Shown one piece after another: positions 24,288 through 33,357 of a stretch of DNA of 64,000 nt. Numbering within the stretch: position 1 is the first letter of the stretch; each line of letters starts with the position of its first letter. The stretch comes from Burkholderiales bacterium (GTDB lineage Bacteria > Pseudomonadota > Gammaproteobacteria > Burkholderiales > Burkholderiaceae_F). Below the pieces are notes generated by a model. That model worked only from the letters and a program-made list of their open reading frames with translations, was not told the DNA's origin and made no database searches. Location: assembly GCA_020248865.1 (NCBI GenBank), contig JADCGS010000012.1, forward strand, positions 1 to 64,000. Reading direction: 5' to 3'. The position numbers were made by a program, and so were the translations under genes.

Positions 24288-24883
24288 CGCGGGTCCTCCG
24301 GGTTGGCGCCGGGCGCGGGCCGGTACGCCGGTGCGGCCGCCGCGTCGGCTGGGGTATCGGCTGGGGCATCGGCCCGGGCATCGGCCGGTGCGCCGAAGAT
24401 CTCCAGCAGCGGCGCCTCGTAGCGCGCCTTGATGTCGGCTACCAGCGCCGGCTCGTCGTCGACGTTGAAGGCATGCACGAGCAGATGGCGCCGGTCGTCG
24501 GTGAGGTCGGCCGACAGCGTGCCCGGCGTCATGGTGATGATGCCGGCGAGCGCAGCGATGCCATGCGGGTCGGCAATCGTCAGCGGCACCCAGACGAAGC
24601 GCGGCTTGATGGCCGCCTCGGGGCCGAGGATGCGGCGCGCCACCTCGACGTTGGACTTGACGATGTCCCACAAAACGACCAGGCCGAGGCGCAGGATCAG
24701 GCCGGGACGCCGCAGGCGCGGGCGCTCCGGGCGCAGCGGCTCGGTGAACCAGGGCAGCACCACGGCCAGCAGCGCCGCCAGCGCGATGTGGCCCAGCGAA
24801 ACCGACTGGTTGAGCAGCAGCCAGACCGCAAACAGCACGGCCGACAGCAGCGGGGCCGGGAGCAGGCGTGCCGGAAGACTCAT
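24284..24883 (-). CDS. mrpE: Na+/H+ antiporter subunit MrpE (PhaE/MnhE)
   Basis: A 199-residue protein with two N-terminal membrane segments (about 5-45), then a cytoplasmic domain with the family motif MTPGTLSADLTDDRRHLLVHAFNVDD (about 119-144). The C-terminal 40 residues are an Ala/Asp/Pro-rich extension (DARADAPADTPADAAA) not typical of the family. Both ends overlap neighbouring genes by 4 bp. Confidence 0.93.
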   Translation of the reverse strand: MSLPARLLPAPLLSAVLFAVWLLLNQSVSLGHIALAALLAVVLPWFTEPLRPERPRLRRPGLILRLGLVVLWDIVKSNVEVARRILGPEAAIKPRFVWVPLTIADPHGIAALAGIITMTPGTLSADLTDDRRHLLVHAFNVDDEPALVADIKARYEAPLLEIFGAPADARADAPADTPADAAAAPAYRPAPGANPEDPR

Positions 24884-26433
24884 TCCTTGACCATCCCTTC
24901 CCGCACGTTCCAGGCCGGCGCAGCCGGCGCCTTGTGCAGCACGGCGTCCAGATACTGGCGCCGCTCCAGCAGTTGCGCAGCCGCATCGCTGGTGTAGGTG
25001 GCCAGCGGCCCGGCGACCACCGGCAGGGCGACCAGGCCGGCCGCCAGCAGGGCCACGGCAGCGGTCTGCGTGCGCGGCACGGCAGCGGCCGTCTGCGCCC
25101 CGACTTCGGTGCGCCAGAACAGGGAGCTGCCGGCGCGCGCCAGGGCCAGCACCAGGGCCAGGCTCGACAGCAGCACCACGGTGAAGGTGGCTACCGGCAT
25201 GGCGCTCTGCGCCGCACCCTGCAGCAACTGGGCCTTGCCGAGAAAGCCGGCTAATGGCGGCATGCCGGCGGCGCTGACCGCGCAGATGAAGAACAGGACG
25301 CCGAGCCGCTCACGCGGGCCGTGCCACTGGCCGCCGAGCAGGCTGTCGCCGGCGTCGTTGCGCCGCAGATGCACCAGATGCCCGAGCAGGAACAGGGCGG
25401 CAGCCATCAGCGTGCTCGGCACCATGTAGAACAGCGCCGCGGCGAGGGTCTGCTCGGTGCCCAGGCCGAGCGCCAGCAGCAGCGTGCCGGCCGAGGCCAC
25501 CACGAGGTAGGCGATCAGCCCGCGCAACTGCACGGCGGCCAGCACACCGATGGCCGCCAGCAGCAGCGTGCCCAGCGCCAGCCAGGGCAGCCAGGGCTGC
25601 GCGAGGTCGGCGGCCACGCCGCCGCTGTCGCCGAAGATCAGCGTGTAGATGCGCGCAATGGCATACACGCCGACCTTGGTCATGATGGCAAACAGCGCCG
25701 CCACCGGCGCCGTGGCCGCCGCGTAGGTGTCGGGCAGCCAGAAGTACAGCGGCAGCAGCGCCGCCTTGACGCAGAACACCACCAGCAGCAGCAGGCCAGC
25801 GGCCTGGATCAGCGCCGCGCTCTGCGGGCCGGCCCATTCGATGCGCTCGGCCAGGTCGGCCATGTTCAGCGTGCCCGTCACGCCGTACAGCAGCGCCACG
25901 GCGATCAGGAACAGCGCTGAGCCCGTCAGGTTGAAGGTCACATAGTGCACCGAGGCACGCAGCCGCGCAGCACCCGCGCCGTGCAGCAACAGCCCGTACG
26001 AGGCGATCAGCAGCACCTCGAAGAAGACGAACAGGTTGAACAGGTCGGCGGTCAGAAAAGCGCCGTTCAGGCCCATGAGCTGGATCTGGAACAGCGCATG
26101 GAAGTGCGGGCCGCGCGCATCGGTGCCGCCGCGGGCGTACAGCAGCGCCGCCAGCGCCACCAGGGCCGTGAGCACCAGCATCAGCGCGCTCAGCCGGTCC
26201 AGCGCCAGCGCGATGCCGAACGGCGCCTGCCAGTTGCCGAGCAGATAGGCCTCGATGCGACCGCCGGCCGCATGCGCCATCAGACCCGCGGCCACCGCCA
26301 GCAGCGCCAGCGTGCTCAGCAGCGAGACCGCTCGCGCCAGCGCCAGCGAGCGCTGCTCGATCAACAGCAGCAGGCCGCCGGCCAGCAGCGGCAGCACGAT
26401 CGGCACGATGATCCAGTGCGGCCAGGACATCAT
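24880..26433 (-). CDS. mrpD: Na+/H+ antiporter subunit MrpD (PhaD/MnhD)
   Basis: A 517-residue proton-channel-like subunit related to NuoN and NuoM, with about 14 membrane segments. Conserved family sequences include NLFVFFEVLLIASYGLLLHG and KAALLPLYFWLPDTYAAATAPVAALFAIMTKVGVYAIARIY, with the lysine and acidic residues of the proton path. The start overlaps mrpC and the stop overlaps mrpE. Confidence 0.95.
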   Translation of the reverse strand: MMSWPHWIIVPIVLPLLAGGLLLLIEQRSLALARAVSLLSTLALLAVAAGLMAHAAGGRIEAYLLGNWQAPFGIALALDRLSALMLVLTALVALAALLYARGGTDARGPHFHALFQIQLMGLNGAFLTADLFNLFVFFEVLLIASYGLLLHGAGAARLRASVHYVTFNLTGSALFLIAVALLYGVTGTLNMADLAERIEWAGPQSAALIQAAGLLLLVVFCVKAALLPLYFWLPDTYAAATAPVAALFAIMTKVGVYAIARIYTLIFGDSGGVAADLAQPWLPWLALGTLLLAAIGVLAAVQLRGLIAYLVVASAGTLLLALGLGTEQTLAAALFYMVPSTLMAAALFLLGHLVHLRRNDAGDSLLGGQWHGPRERLGVLFFICAVSAAGMPPLAGFLGKAQLLQGAAQSAMPVATFTVVLLSSLALVLALARAGSSLFWRTEVGAQTAAAVPRTQTAAVALLAAGLVALPVVAGPLATYTSDAAAQLLERRQYLDAVLHKAPAAPAWNVREGMVKE

Positions 26434-26861
26434 CGCGATGCCTCGGTGGCGGGTGACTGCGCATCGGCGCAGGTCGCGGCCGGCGCCGGGGTGGCCACTG
26501 CAGCGGGCGGGGCCGGCGTACTCGCCGGCTCGGCGCCGTCAACGTGATCGGAGCCCGTCTCGGCGTGGGTGCGCAGCGCGATCACCAGCATGAGGGCGGT
26601 CATCGCAAAGCTGATGACGATGGCGGTGAGCACCAGCGCCTGCGGCAGCGGGTCCGCGTAGTTGGCCAGCGTCGGCGCCAGCGCCGGGTCGATGATCGGC
26701 GGCTTGCCGATGGCGATGCGGCCCATCAGGAAGATGAACACGTTGACCGCGTAGGAGACCAGCGTCAGCCCGAGGATGACGTCGAAGCTGCGCGGACGCA
26801 GCATCAGATAGACGCCGGTGCCCATCAGCACGCCCACCAGCAGGGCCAGCAGCAGCGCCAT
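26430..26861 (-). CDS. mrpC: Na+/H+ antiporter subunit MrpC (PhaC/MnhC)
   Basis: A 143-residue NuoK-like subunit with three membrane segments: MALLLALLVGVLMGTGVYLML, then GLTLVSYAVNVFIFLMG, then the segment with QALVLTAIVISFAMTALML. The C-terminal ~35 residues are an Ala/Pro/Thr-rich tail. Its ATG overlaps the mrpAB stop codon. The symbol does not refer to PHA synthase phaC. Confidence 0.94.
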   Translation of the reverse strand: MALLLALLVGVLMGTGVYLMLRPRSFDVILGLTLVSYAVNVFIFLMGRIAIGKPPIIDPALAPTLANYADPLPQALVLTAIVISFAMTALMLVIALRTHAETGSDHVDGAEPASTPAPPAAVATPAPAATCADAQSPATEASR

Positions 26862-29755
26862 CAGGTCTTCTCCCCGTCGGCGCCGGGCGCCGGCGACGTG
26901 CCGGGCGCGTCGGCGCGCGCCGGCCCGGCGCGGCTGATGCGCCCGAGCTCGGCCAGCGCGATGACGGTGGCGCCGACCACGGTCAGATACACGCCCAGGT
27001 CGAACAACGACGCACTGGCCAGCGGCACCGGACCGAACGGCCAGATGTCGGGATAGTCGTAGGTGCTGGTGAGGAAAGGGCTGCCCAGGAACCAACTGCC
27101 CACGCCGGTCAGGCCGGCCACCAGCAGGCCCCAGCCGACCCAGCCGCGGAAGTCGGTGCCCATGCGCTGCTCCACCCAGCGACGGCCATTGGCCACGAAC
27201 AGCATGATGAGCGCGGTCGCCAGCACCAGGCCGGCGATGAAGCCGCCGCCCGGCTGGTTGTGGCCGCGCAGGAACAGGTAGATCGACACCAGCGCCGCCA
27301 GTGGCAGCAGCAGGCGCGACACCAGCGCCAGCAGCAGCGGATGGCGATCCGACTCGCCGCCGGGCGGCAGCGCGGCCGCAGCCGCCGCGCCACGCACCGG
27401 CCCGAAGCCCGCCAGCAGCGCATAGACGATGATGCCGGCCACGCCGAGCACCGTGATCTCGCCCAGCGTGTCGAAGCCGCGGTAGTCGACGATGATGACG
27501 TTGACCGCGTTCGACCCGCCGCCCTCGGGCACAGTTGTTTCGAGGAAGTACGGCGAGATCGAATCGAACGGCCGCGTGAGCACCAGGTAGGCCAGCGCGG
27601 CCGTGCCGAGGCCCGCCGCTGCGGCGAGCGCCGCATCGCGCAGCTTGCGCGGGTTGCGCAGGAAAGGTGCCCCTTCGACCGCACCCTGCTGCGGCAGCCA
27701 CTTGAGCGCCAGCATCATCAGGATGATGCTCACCACCTCGACCAGCAACTGGGTCAGGGCCAGATCCGGTGCCGACAGGTAGACGAACAAGAGACTCACC
27801 ACCAGGCCGGCCGCGCCGAGCAGGATCAAGGCGAGCAGTCGCTGCCGATGCGCGACCACCGTACCGAAGGCAGCCGCCACGCCGATCAGCGCCACGGCCA
27901 CCACCGGCAGGGCGGGCAGCGCAACGTCGGCCATGTGCCATTCCAGGGGAACCCCGCGCAGGAACGGCAGGACACCGGCAGCCAGCGCCATCAGCAGCAG
28001 CAGGGCGAGGTAGCGCTGCAGCCGCCCGTTCTGCAGCGCCCGGGTCAGCGCCACGGCACCAGCCTGCAAGCGCGCAAGCCCGGCCAGGAAGAAATCGCGC
28101 CCGCCGCGCTCGATCCACAGCGGCAGGCGCACCAGGGTGTGCAGGTTGATGAAGCGCTGCAGCCCGAAGTAAAGCAGCACGCCGGCCACCAGCGCGACCG
28201 CCGACATGGCCAGCGGCAGGTTCAGCCCGTGCCAGATGGCCAGCTTGTACTCGGGCAGTGTGCCGCCCAGCCCGCCGAACAGCGCGCCCTGCGCCGCCAC
28301 CGCCAGCGTCGGCCCCACCACCAGGCCCGGCAGCAGGCCGACCAGTAGGCAAACGGCCACCAGCACCTCCACCGGCACGCGCATGAACGCCGGCGGCTCG
28401 TGCGGCGTCTTGGTCAGGCCGCGCGGCTCGCCGTTGAAGAACACGTCGTGAATGAAGCGCACGCTGTAGGCCACCGAGAAGATGGCCGCCAGCACCGCCC
28501 CCAGCGGCAGCAGATATTCCATCGGCCCGCGCCCCTGCAGAGCCACCGCTTCGGCGAAGAACATCTCTTTCGACAGGAAGCCGTTGGCCAGCGGCACGCC
28601 GGCCATGGCCGCGGCCGCCACCAAGGCCAGGGTGGCCGTCCAGGGCATGAACTTCCACAGGCCATTCAACTGCCGCATGTCGCGGCTGCCGGTCTCGTGG
28701 TCGATGATGCCGGCGGCCATGAACAGCGAAGCCTTGAAGGTGGCGTGGTTGATGATGTGGAACACGCCCGCCACCACCGCCAGGGGCGCATCGAGGCCGA
28801 ACAGCAGCGTGATCAGGCCCAGGTGACTGATGGTGGAGTAGGCCAGCAGGCCCTTCAGGTCATGCTTGAAGATCGCGATGTAGGCGCCGATCAGGAGCGT
28901 CGCGAGCCCCGTCGGCGCGACGATCCAGAACCACAGGTCGGACGAGCCGAGCGCCGGGTACAGCCGGGCCAGCAGGAACACGCCCGCCTTCACCATGGTG
29001 GCCGAGTGCAGGTAGGCCGACACCGGTGTCGGTGCGGCCATCGCGTGCGGCAGCCAGAAGTGGAACGGGAACTGCGCGCTCTTGGTGAAGCAGCCGGCCA
29101 GCACCAGCACCAGGGCCAGCGGATAGCGCGGATCGGCGCGGATCAGGTCGCCGGAGGCCAGCACCACGTCGAGGTCGTAACTGCCGACGATCTGCCCGAG
29201 CAGCAGCACGCCGGCGAGCAGGGCCAGGCCGCCGCCGCCGGTGATGGCCAGCGCCATGCGCGCGCCCTCGCGCGCCTCGCGCTCGCTGCGCCAGTAGCCG
29301 ATCAGCAGGAACGAGGCGAGGCTGGTCAGTTCCCAGAACACCACCAGCAGGATCAGGTTGTCCGCCAGCACGATGCCCAGCATCGCGCCCATGAACAGCA
29401 GCAGGTACAGGAAGAAGCGGCGCGCCGGGTCCTCGTGGTGCAGGTAGTAGGCCGCGTACAGCACGATCAGCGCGCCGATGCCGGTGATCAGCGTGGCAAA
29501 CAGCCAGGCCAGCCCGTCCATGCGGAAACCGAAGGCCAGGTTGAGCGCCGGCACCCAGTCCACTCGCCACCGCAGCACCTCGCCGGCGAAAACCGCCGGT
29601 GCGGCGGCCAGCGCCAGCGCCAGCCCCGCCAGCGCCACCGCGCCCGCCAGCGCCGCGCTGGCGCGGCGCGCCTGCGGCGGGACGACAGCCATCAGCAGCG
29701 CACCGGCAAAGGGCAGCAGAGCGAGGACGGCGGTCAGGGCGGGCGGGAAGTTCAC
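26861..29755 (-). CDS. mrpA: Fused Na+/H+ antiporter subunits MrpA and MrpB (PhaAB type)
   Basis: A protein of about 964 residues with roughly 20 membrane segments. The N-terminal part is the NuoL-like MrpA ion-path domain (GCFTKSAQFPFHFWLPHAMAAPTPVSAYLHSATMVKAG, with the conserved lysines). The middle is the MrpA C-terminal domain. The last ~140 residues are MrpB (PGGGFIAGLVLATALIMLFVANGRRW, FDLGVYLTVVGATVIALAELGR). The fusion matches group 2 Mrp systems such as Sinorhizobium PhaAB. GTG 29755 is the most likely start because the hydrophobic N-terminus begins there, but its ribosome binding site is weak. The frame continues upstream through Cys/Arg-rich, non-coding-looking sequence. Confidence 0.93.
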   Translation of the reverse strand: MNFPPALTAVLALLPFAGALLMAVVPPQARRASAALAGAVALAGLALALAAAPAVFAGEVLRWRVDWVPALNLAFGFRMDGLAWLFATLITGIGALIVLYAAYYLHHEDPARRFFLYLLLFMGAMLGIVLADNLILLVVFWELTSLASFLLIGYWRSEREAREGARMALAITGGGGLALLAGVLLLGQIVGSYDLDVVLASGDLIRADPRYPLALVLVLAGCFTKSAQFPFHFWLPHAMAAPTPVSAYLHSATMVKAGVFLLARLYPALGSSDLWFWIVAPTGLATLLIGAYIAIFKHDLKGLLAYSTISHLGLITLLFGLDAPLAVVAGVFHIINHATFKASLFMAAGIIDHETGSRDMRQLNGLWKFMPWTATLALVAAAAMAGVPLANGFLSKEMFFAEAVALQGRGPMEYLLPLGAVLAAIFSVAYSVRFIHDVFFNGEPRGLTKTPHEPPAFMRVPVEVLVAVCLLVGLLPGLVVGPTLAVAAQGALFGGLGGTLPEYKLAIWHGLNLPLAMSAVALVAGVLLYFGLQRFINLHTLVRLPLWIERGGRDFFLAGLARLQAGAVALTRALQNGRLQRYLALLLLMALAAGVLPFLRGVPLEWHMADVALPALPVVAVALIGVAAAFGTVVAHRQRLLALILLGAAGLVVSLLFVYLSAPDLALTQLLVEVVSIILMMLALKWLPQQGAVEGAPFLRNPRKLRDAALAAAAGLGTAALAYLVLTRPFDSISPYFLETTVPEGGGSNAVNVIIVDYRGFDTLGEITVLGVAGIIVYALLAGFGPVRGAAAAAALPPGGESDRHPLLLALVSRLLLPLAALVSIYLFLRGHNQPGGGFIAGLVLATALIMLFVANGRRWVEQRMGTDFRGWVGWGLLVAGLTGVGSWFLGSPFLTSTYDYPDIWPFGPVPLASASLFDLGVYLTVVGATVIALAELGRISRAGPARADAPGTSPAPGADGEKT

Positions 29756-29974
29756 GGCGAAGGCAGGCGGCAGGCGGGTGATGCGGCGAGTACTGCGGCA
29801 GGCGTAGAGGCAAGCATCCAGGCAAGCATCGAAGCAAACATCGGGGCAGAGCGCGCCTCTCGAACATCCGCTCCGGCACTCGCCCCGCCCTGCCGGCGCG
29901 GCGCAGCCGAAGCGCTGCACGCGGCGGGCGTCGAAGCTTAATCGCCCGCGGCCCCCGTACAAGCCGCAACCGGC

Positions 29975-31036
29975 TCAACCCCTCTTGCGCACCAGGACGG
30001 CAATGAGCGTCGCCAGCGTCAGCGGGATCACGAACACCAGCATGACGTTGGAGAACGCCGGCAGGGCATCGTGCTGTTGCGCCGCCAGGATCAGGTAGGC
30101 GACGTAGGCCGCGTAGTAGCCCAGGAACACCGCTCCCTCCCAGCGCGCGATCTCGCGGCCGGTGAAGAACACCGGCAGGCAGGCGACCGCCACCGCCAGC
30201 ATGACCCAGAGGTCGAAGGTCAGCACCGACGGCGCCAGCGGCAGGCCGGCGGGTGCCACCAGACCCGCCAGCCCCAGGCAGCCGAGGATGTTGAAGGTAT
30301 TGCTGCCGACCACGTTGCCGACCGCGATGTCGCGCTCGCCCTTGATGGCGGCGGTGATCGAGGTGGCGACCTCGGGCATCGAGGTGCCGGCGGCCACGAT
30401 GGTCAGGCCGATCACCAGGTCGCTGACGCCAAGCGCCTTGGCGAAGGTGACGGCGGCGGTAACCAGCCAGTCGGAGCCCAGCACCAGCAGCACCAGGCCG
30501 GCGACCACCAGCGCCACCTGCACGGCCCAGTGGCGGTCCCAGGCGGCCGACCGCGGCAGTTCGGCGGTCAGCTCGGCCACCGCCTCCTGGGTCTGGCGGC
30601 GCGACTGCACGATGAGGAACACGGTGTAGACGACCAGCAGGCCGAACAGCAGGGCTGCGTCCAGGCGCGTCAGCCGGCCATCGAAGCCGAGCGCGATCAG
30701 CAGCAGCGAGGCGCCGATCATGATCGGCACCTCCTGCCGGATCAGTTGCACATGCACCACCAGCGGCACGATCAGCGCGCTGGCGCCGAGAATGAACAGC
30801 ACGTTGAAGATGTTGCTGCCGACCACGTTGCCCACGGCGATGTCGGTCTGGCCTTCAAGGGCCGCGCCCACCGAGACCGCCACCTCGGGCGAGGACGTGC
30901 CGAAGGCCACGATGGTCAGGCCCACCACCAGCGGCGAGACGCCGAAGGACAGCGCCAGCGCCGAGGCCCCGCGCACCAGCAGGGAAGCACCGGCGACGAG
31001 GGCCGTCAGGCCGGCAAGAAAGAGCAGCAGGTTCAT
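29975..31036 (-). CDS. CaCA family Ca2+/Na+ : H+ antiporter (YrbG-like)
   Basis: A 353-residue membrane exchanger with about ten hydrophobic segments in two inverted halves. Each half carries the alpha-repeat: VVGLTIVAFGTSSPEVAVS with GNVVGSNIFNVLFILG in the first half, and VIGLTIVAAGTSMPEVATS with GNVVGSNTFNILGCLG in the second. ATG 31036 starts MNLLLFLAGLTALVAG. It lies between the NhaD-type gene (79 bp upstream) and mrpAB (219 bp downstream), so three ion-exchange systems stand in a row. Confidence 0.94.
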   Translation of the reverse strand: MNLLLFLAGLTALVAGASLLVRGASALALSFGVSPLVVGLTIVAFGTSSPEVAVSVGAALEGQTDIAVGNVVGSNIFNVLFILGASALIVPLVVHVQLIRQEVPIMIGASLLLIALGFDGRLTRLDAALLFGLLVVYTVFLIVQSRRQTQEAVAELTAELPRSAAWDRHWAVQVALVVAGLVLLVLGSDWLVTAAVTFAKALGVSDLVIGLTIVAAGTSMPEVATSITAAIKGERDIAVGNVVGSNTFNILGCLGLAGLVAPAGLPLAPSVLTFDLWVMLAVAVACLPVFFTGREIARWEGAVFLGYYAAYVAYLILAAQQHDALPAFSNVMLVFVIPLTLATLIAVLVRKRG

Positions 31037-31115
31037 GACCGCGAAGATACCGCGAAGCCGCAAGGCCCGCGGGCTGCGGCCCGGGCGGTGAAAACCCGGC
31101 TTGCGCGCCCCGCCG

Positions 31116-32546
31116 CTACCGGAAAAACACGAAGGTCAGCAGCACGAACAGCGGCAGCAGGATGCCTCCGGACCACAGCATGTAGCCGAAGAAACTGGGC
31201 ATCTGCACACCGCGCGATTCGGCCACCGCCTTGACCATGAAGTTGGGCGCGTTGCCGATGTAGGTGTTGGCCCCCATGAACACCGCGCCTGCCGACACCG
31301 CCACCAGGGTGGTGGTCAGCGAATGCATCAACAGCTGGGCATCACCGCCGGCCAGGTTGAAGAACACGAGGTAGGTAGGCGCGTTGTCGAGGAAACTCGA
31401 GAGCGCGCCGGTCAGCCAGAAGTACATCACGTTGTCCGGCCGGCCGGCGTCATCGCTGACCAGCGCGACCAGGGGCGCCAGCGCGCCCTGGCTGCCGGCG
31501 TTCAGGATCGCCAGCACCGGCACGATGGTCACGAAGATGCCGGCAAACAGCTTGGCCACCTCCTTCATCGGCCCCCAGTCGAAATGGTTGGCGGCGCGGA
31601 TGGGGCGCGGCGTCAGGCCCAGCGACAGCACGATCAGCAGCACCAGCGCGGCATCGCGCAGCAGGCTCTGCAGGCCCACCGCGGTGCCGAGCAGGTTGAA
31701 CTCGATGCCGGGCTTCCAGGCACCCGACACCAGTACCGCCAGCAGGATCAGCGGCCCGAACACGAGCAGGTTGATCCAGCCCTCGATGCGCAGCGGCGAG
31801 TCGGGCGTGGGGTCGTAGGCGAGCCGCTCTTCCTTGCGCCGGAAGTACCACGAGTCGATGAGGAAGAACAGCAGCAGCAGGACGAGGCTCGACAGCAGCA
31901 TCGGCGCCAGCATGTGGCGCGTGGTCCAGAAGAAGTCCACGCCCTTCAGAAAGCCGAGAAACAGCGGCGGGTCTCCCAGCGGCGTCAGCGAGCCGCCGAT
32001 GTTGGCCACCAGGAAGATGAAGAACACCACGACGTGGACCTTGTGCCGGCGCGCGTCGTTGGCGCGCAGCAGCGGGCGGATCAGCAGCATCGAGGCGCCG
32101 GTGGTGCCCATCACGCTGGCCAGGCCGGTCCCCGCCGCCAGGATGCCGGTGTTCACCAGCGGCGTGCCGTGCAGGTTGCCCCGAATGTGGATGCCGCCGG
32201 TGACGGTGAACAAGGCCGTCAGCAGGATGATGAACGGCAGGTACTCGGCAATCAGGGTGTGCAGCACCACCGACAGCGCCTGCGTCGGCCCGTACAGCGC
32301 CGCGAAGGGCAGCAGGAACGCCAGCGCACAGGCCGCCGACACTTTGCCGAAGTGGTGGTGCCAGAAACCCGGCGTCAGCAGCGGGCACAGCGCGATGGCC
32401 AGCAGGATTGCCGCGAACGGCAGCGCCCAGACGAGGCCGAGCGCCGTGGCGTCGAACCCGGCCGCCAGCACCTCGCCGCTGGCCAGGCCTGCGGACGCCG
32501 CGAGCGCCGATTGACGCCACCGTGACGCCCGTCGTGATGCCTTCAT
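31116..32546 (-). CDS. nhaD: NhaD-type Na+/H+ antiporter
   Basis: A 476-residue member of the ion transporter superfamily close to NhaD. It has an N-terminal signal-like region (SALAASAGLASGEVLAAG) and about 12-13 membrane segments. Motifs include GGSLTPLGDPPLFLGFLKGVDFFWT, TTGASMLLIRPLLRAN and FLDNAPTYLVFFNLAGG, the last two facing the ion site. GGAGG lies 5 nt before ATG 32546. NhaD is documented in halotolerant and vibrio-type bacteria. With Mrp and CaCA genes next door it suggests sodium or alkali stress handling. Confidence 0.9.
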   Translation of the reverse strand: MKASRRASRWRQSALAASAGLASGEVLAAGFDATALGLVWALPFAAILLAIALCPLLTPGFWHHHFGKVSAACALAFLLPFAALYGPTQALSVVLHTLIAEYLPFIILLTALFTVTGGIHIRGNLHGTPLVNTGILAAGTGLASVMGTTGASMLLIRPLLRANDARRHKVHVVVFFIFLVANIGGSLTPLGDPPLFLGFLKGVDFFWTTRHMLAPMLLSSLVLLLLFFLIDSWYFRRKEERLAYDPTPDSPLRIEGWINLLVFGPLILLAVLVSGAWKPGIEFNLLGTAVGLQSLLRDAALVLLIVLSLGLTPRPIRAANHFDWGPMKEVAKLFAGIFVTIVPVLAILNAGSQGALAPLVALVSDDAGRPDNVMYFWLTGALSSFLDNAPTYLVFFNLAGGDAQLLMHSLTTTLVAVSAGAVFMGANTYIGNAPNFMVKAVAESRGVQMPSFFGYMLWSGGILLPLFVLLTFVFFR

Positions 32547-32659
32547 GTTCCCTCCCCGCCCTGAATGGCGCGACCGCGCGGTTCTACTGGGCGTGGTTGA
32601 CGGCCGGCTGACGGCGGCGCGCCGGAGCGGTGACGCTGCGGAGGATCGGCGGCGCGCGG

Positions 32660-33349
32660 TTACTCGTCGCCGAGGACGATCAGGTGTACGCGGAACGGCC
32701 CGTGCGCCCCCAGCACGATGGTCTGCTCGATGTCGCCGGTGCGCGAGGGTCCGGAGACCATGTTCACGGCGCGCGGCATCATGGCCTCGACGCCGCCGCG
32801 TTCGGTCCGCATCAGCGCAAACGCGTCTTCCATGGTGGCCACGATGCGTGAGGCCGGCACCAGGGCGACGTGGGTATCGGGCAGCAGGTGCGTGGAGGCG
32901 TGTTCCTGCGGGCCGGACAGCAGCACCAGAGTGCCAGTCTCGGCCAGCGCGCAGAAGCAGCCGGTGATGCCCACCGGGTCGGCGCCCTGCGACTCGTCGC
33001 GCCGTGGCCGCCGCGCCTCGGCGCGGATGCCGGCACCGGCCCAGTCGAGGTCGGCCAGGGCGGGCCAGACGACCGCCTCGCGCGCAAGCCCCTTGTCGGC
33101 GAGGTAACGCGCCAGAGCCGCCGGCGCATCGGCGCGGTGCGCCACCTCGTCGACGGTGCTCGACATGCGCTCGGCGGCGGCGCGGAAGCGGATCCTGAGG
33201 TCGCCGCCGATGTCGGGTTGGGGGCCGCGAGGGTGCTCGGCGAGGTAGCGCTGCACGGCCGACTGCTCGTCGGGCGTGGGACCGGGCCCGCGCTTCTGGT
33301 GCTGGCGGATACGCTCGAATATGGCGGTGCGGGCGCGGCGGGTTTCCAT
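32660..33349 (-). CDS. lutC: LutC/YkgG family protein
   Basis: A 229-residue LUD-domain protein similar to LutC, part of the LutABC L-lactate oxidation complex. Recognisable features are GITGCFCALAETGTLVLLSGPQEHASTHLLPDTHVALV and PRAVNMVSGPSRTGDIEQTIVLGAHGP. lutA and lutB are not in this window. ATG 33349 is chosen over GTG 33361 because GAGGA lies 5 nt before it. The aminotransferase gene ends only 8 bp upstream. Confidence 0.9.
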   Translation of the reverse strand: METRRARTAIFERIRQHQKRGPGPTPDEQSAVQRYLAEHPRGPQPDIGGDLRIRFRAAAERMSSTVDEVAHRADAPAALARYLADKGLAREAVVWPALADLDWAGAGIRAEARRPRRDESQGADPVGITGCFCALAETGTLVLLSGPQEHASTHLLPDTHVALVPASRIVATMEDAFALMRTERGGVEAMMPRAVNMVSGPSRTGDIEQTIVLGAHGPFRVHLIVLGDE

Positions 33350-33357
33350 CGTGATCC

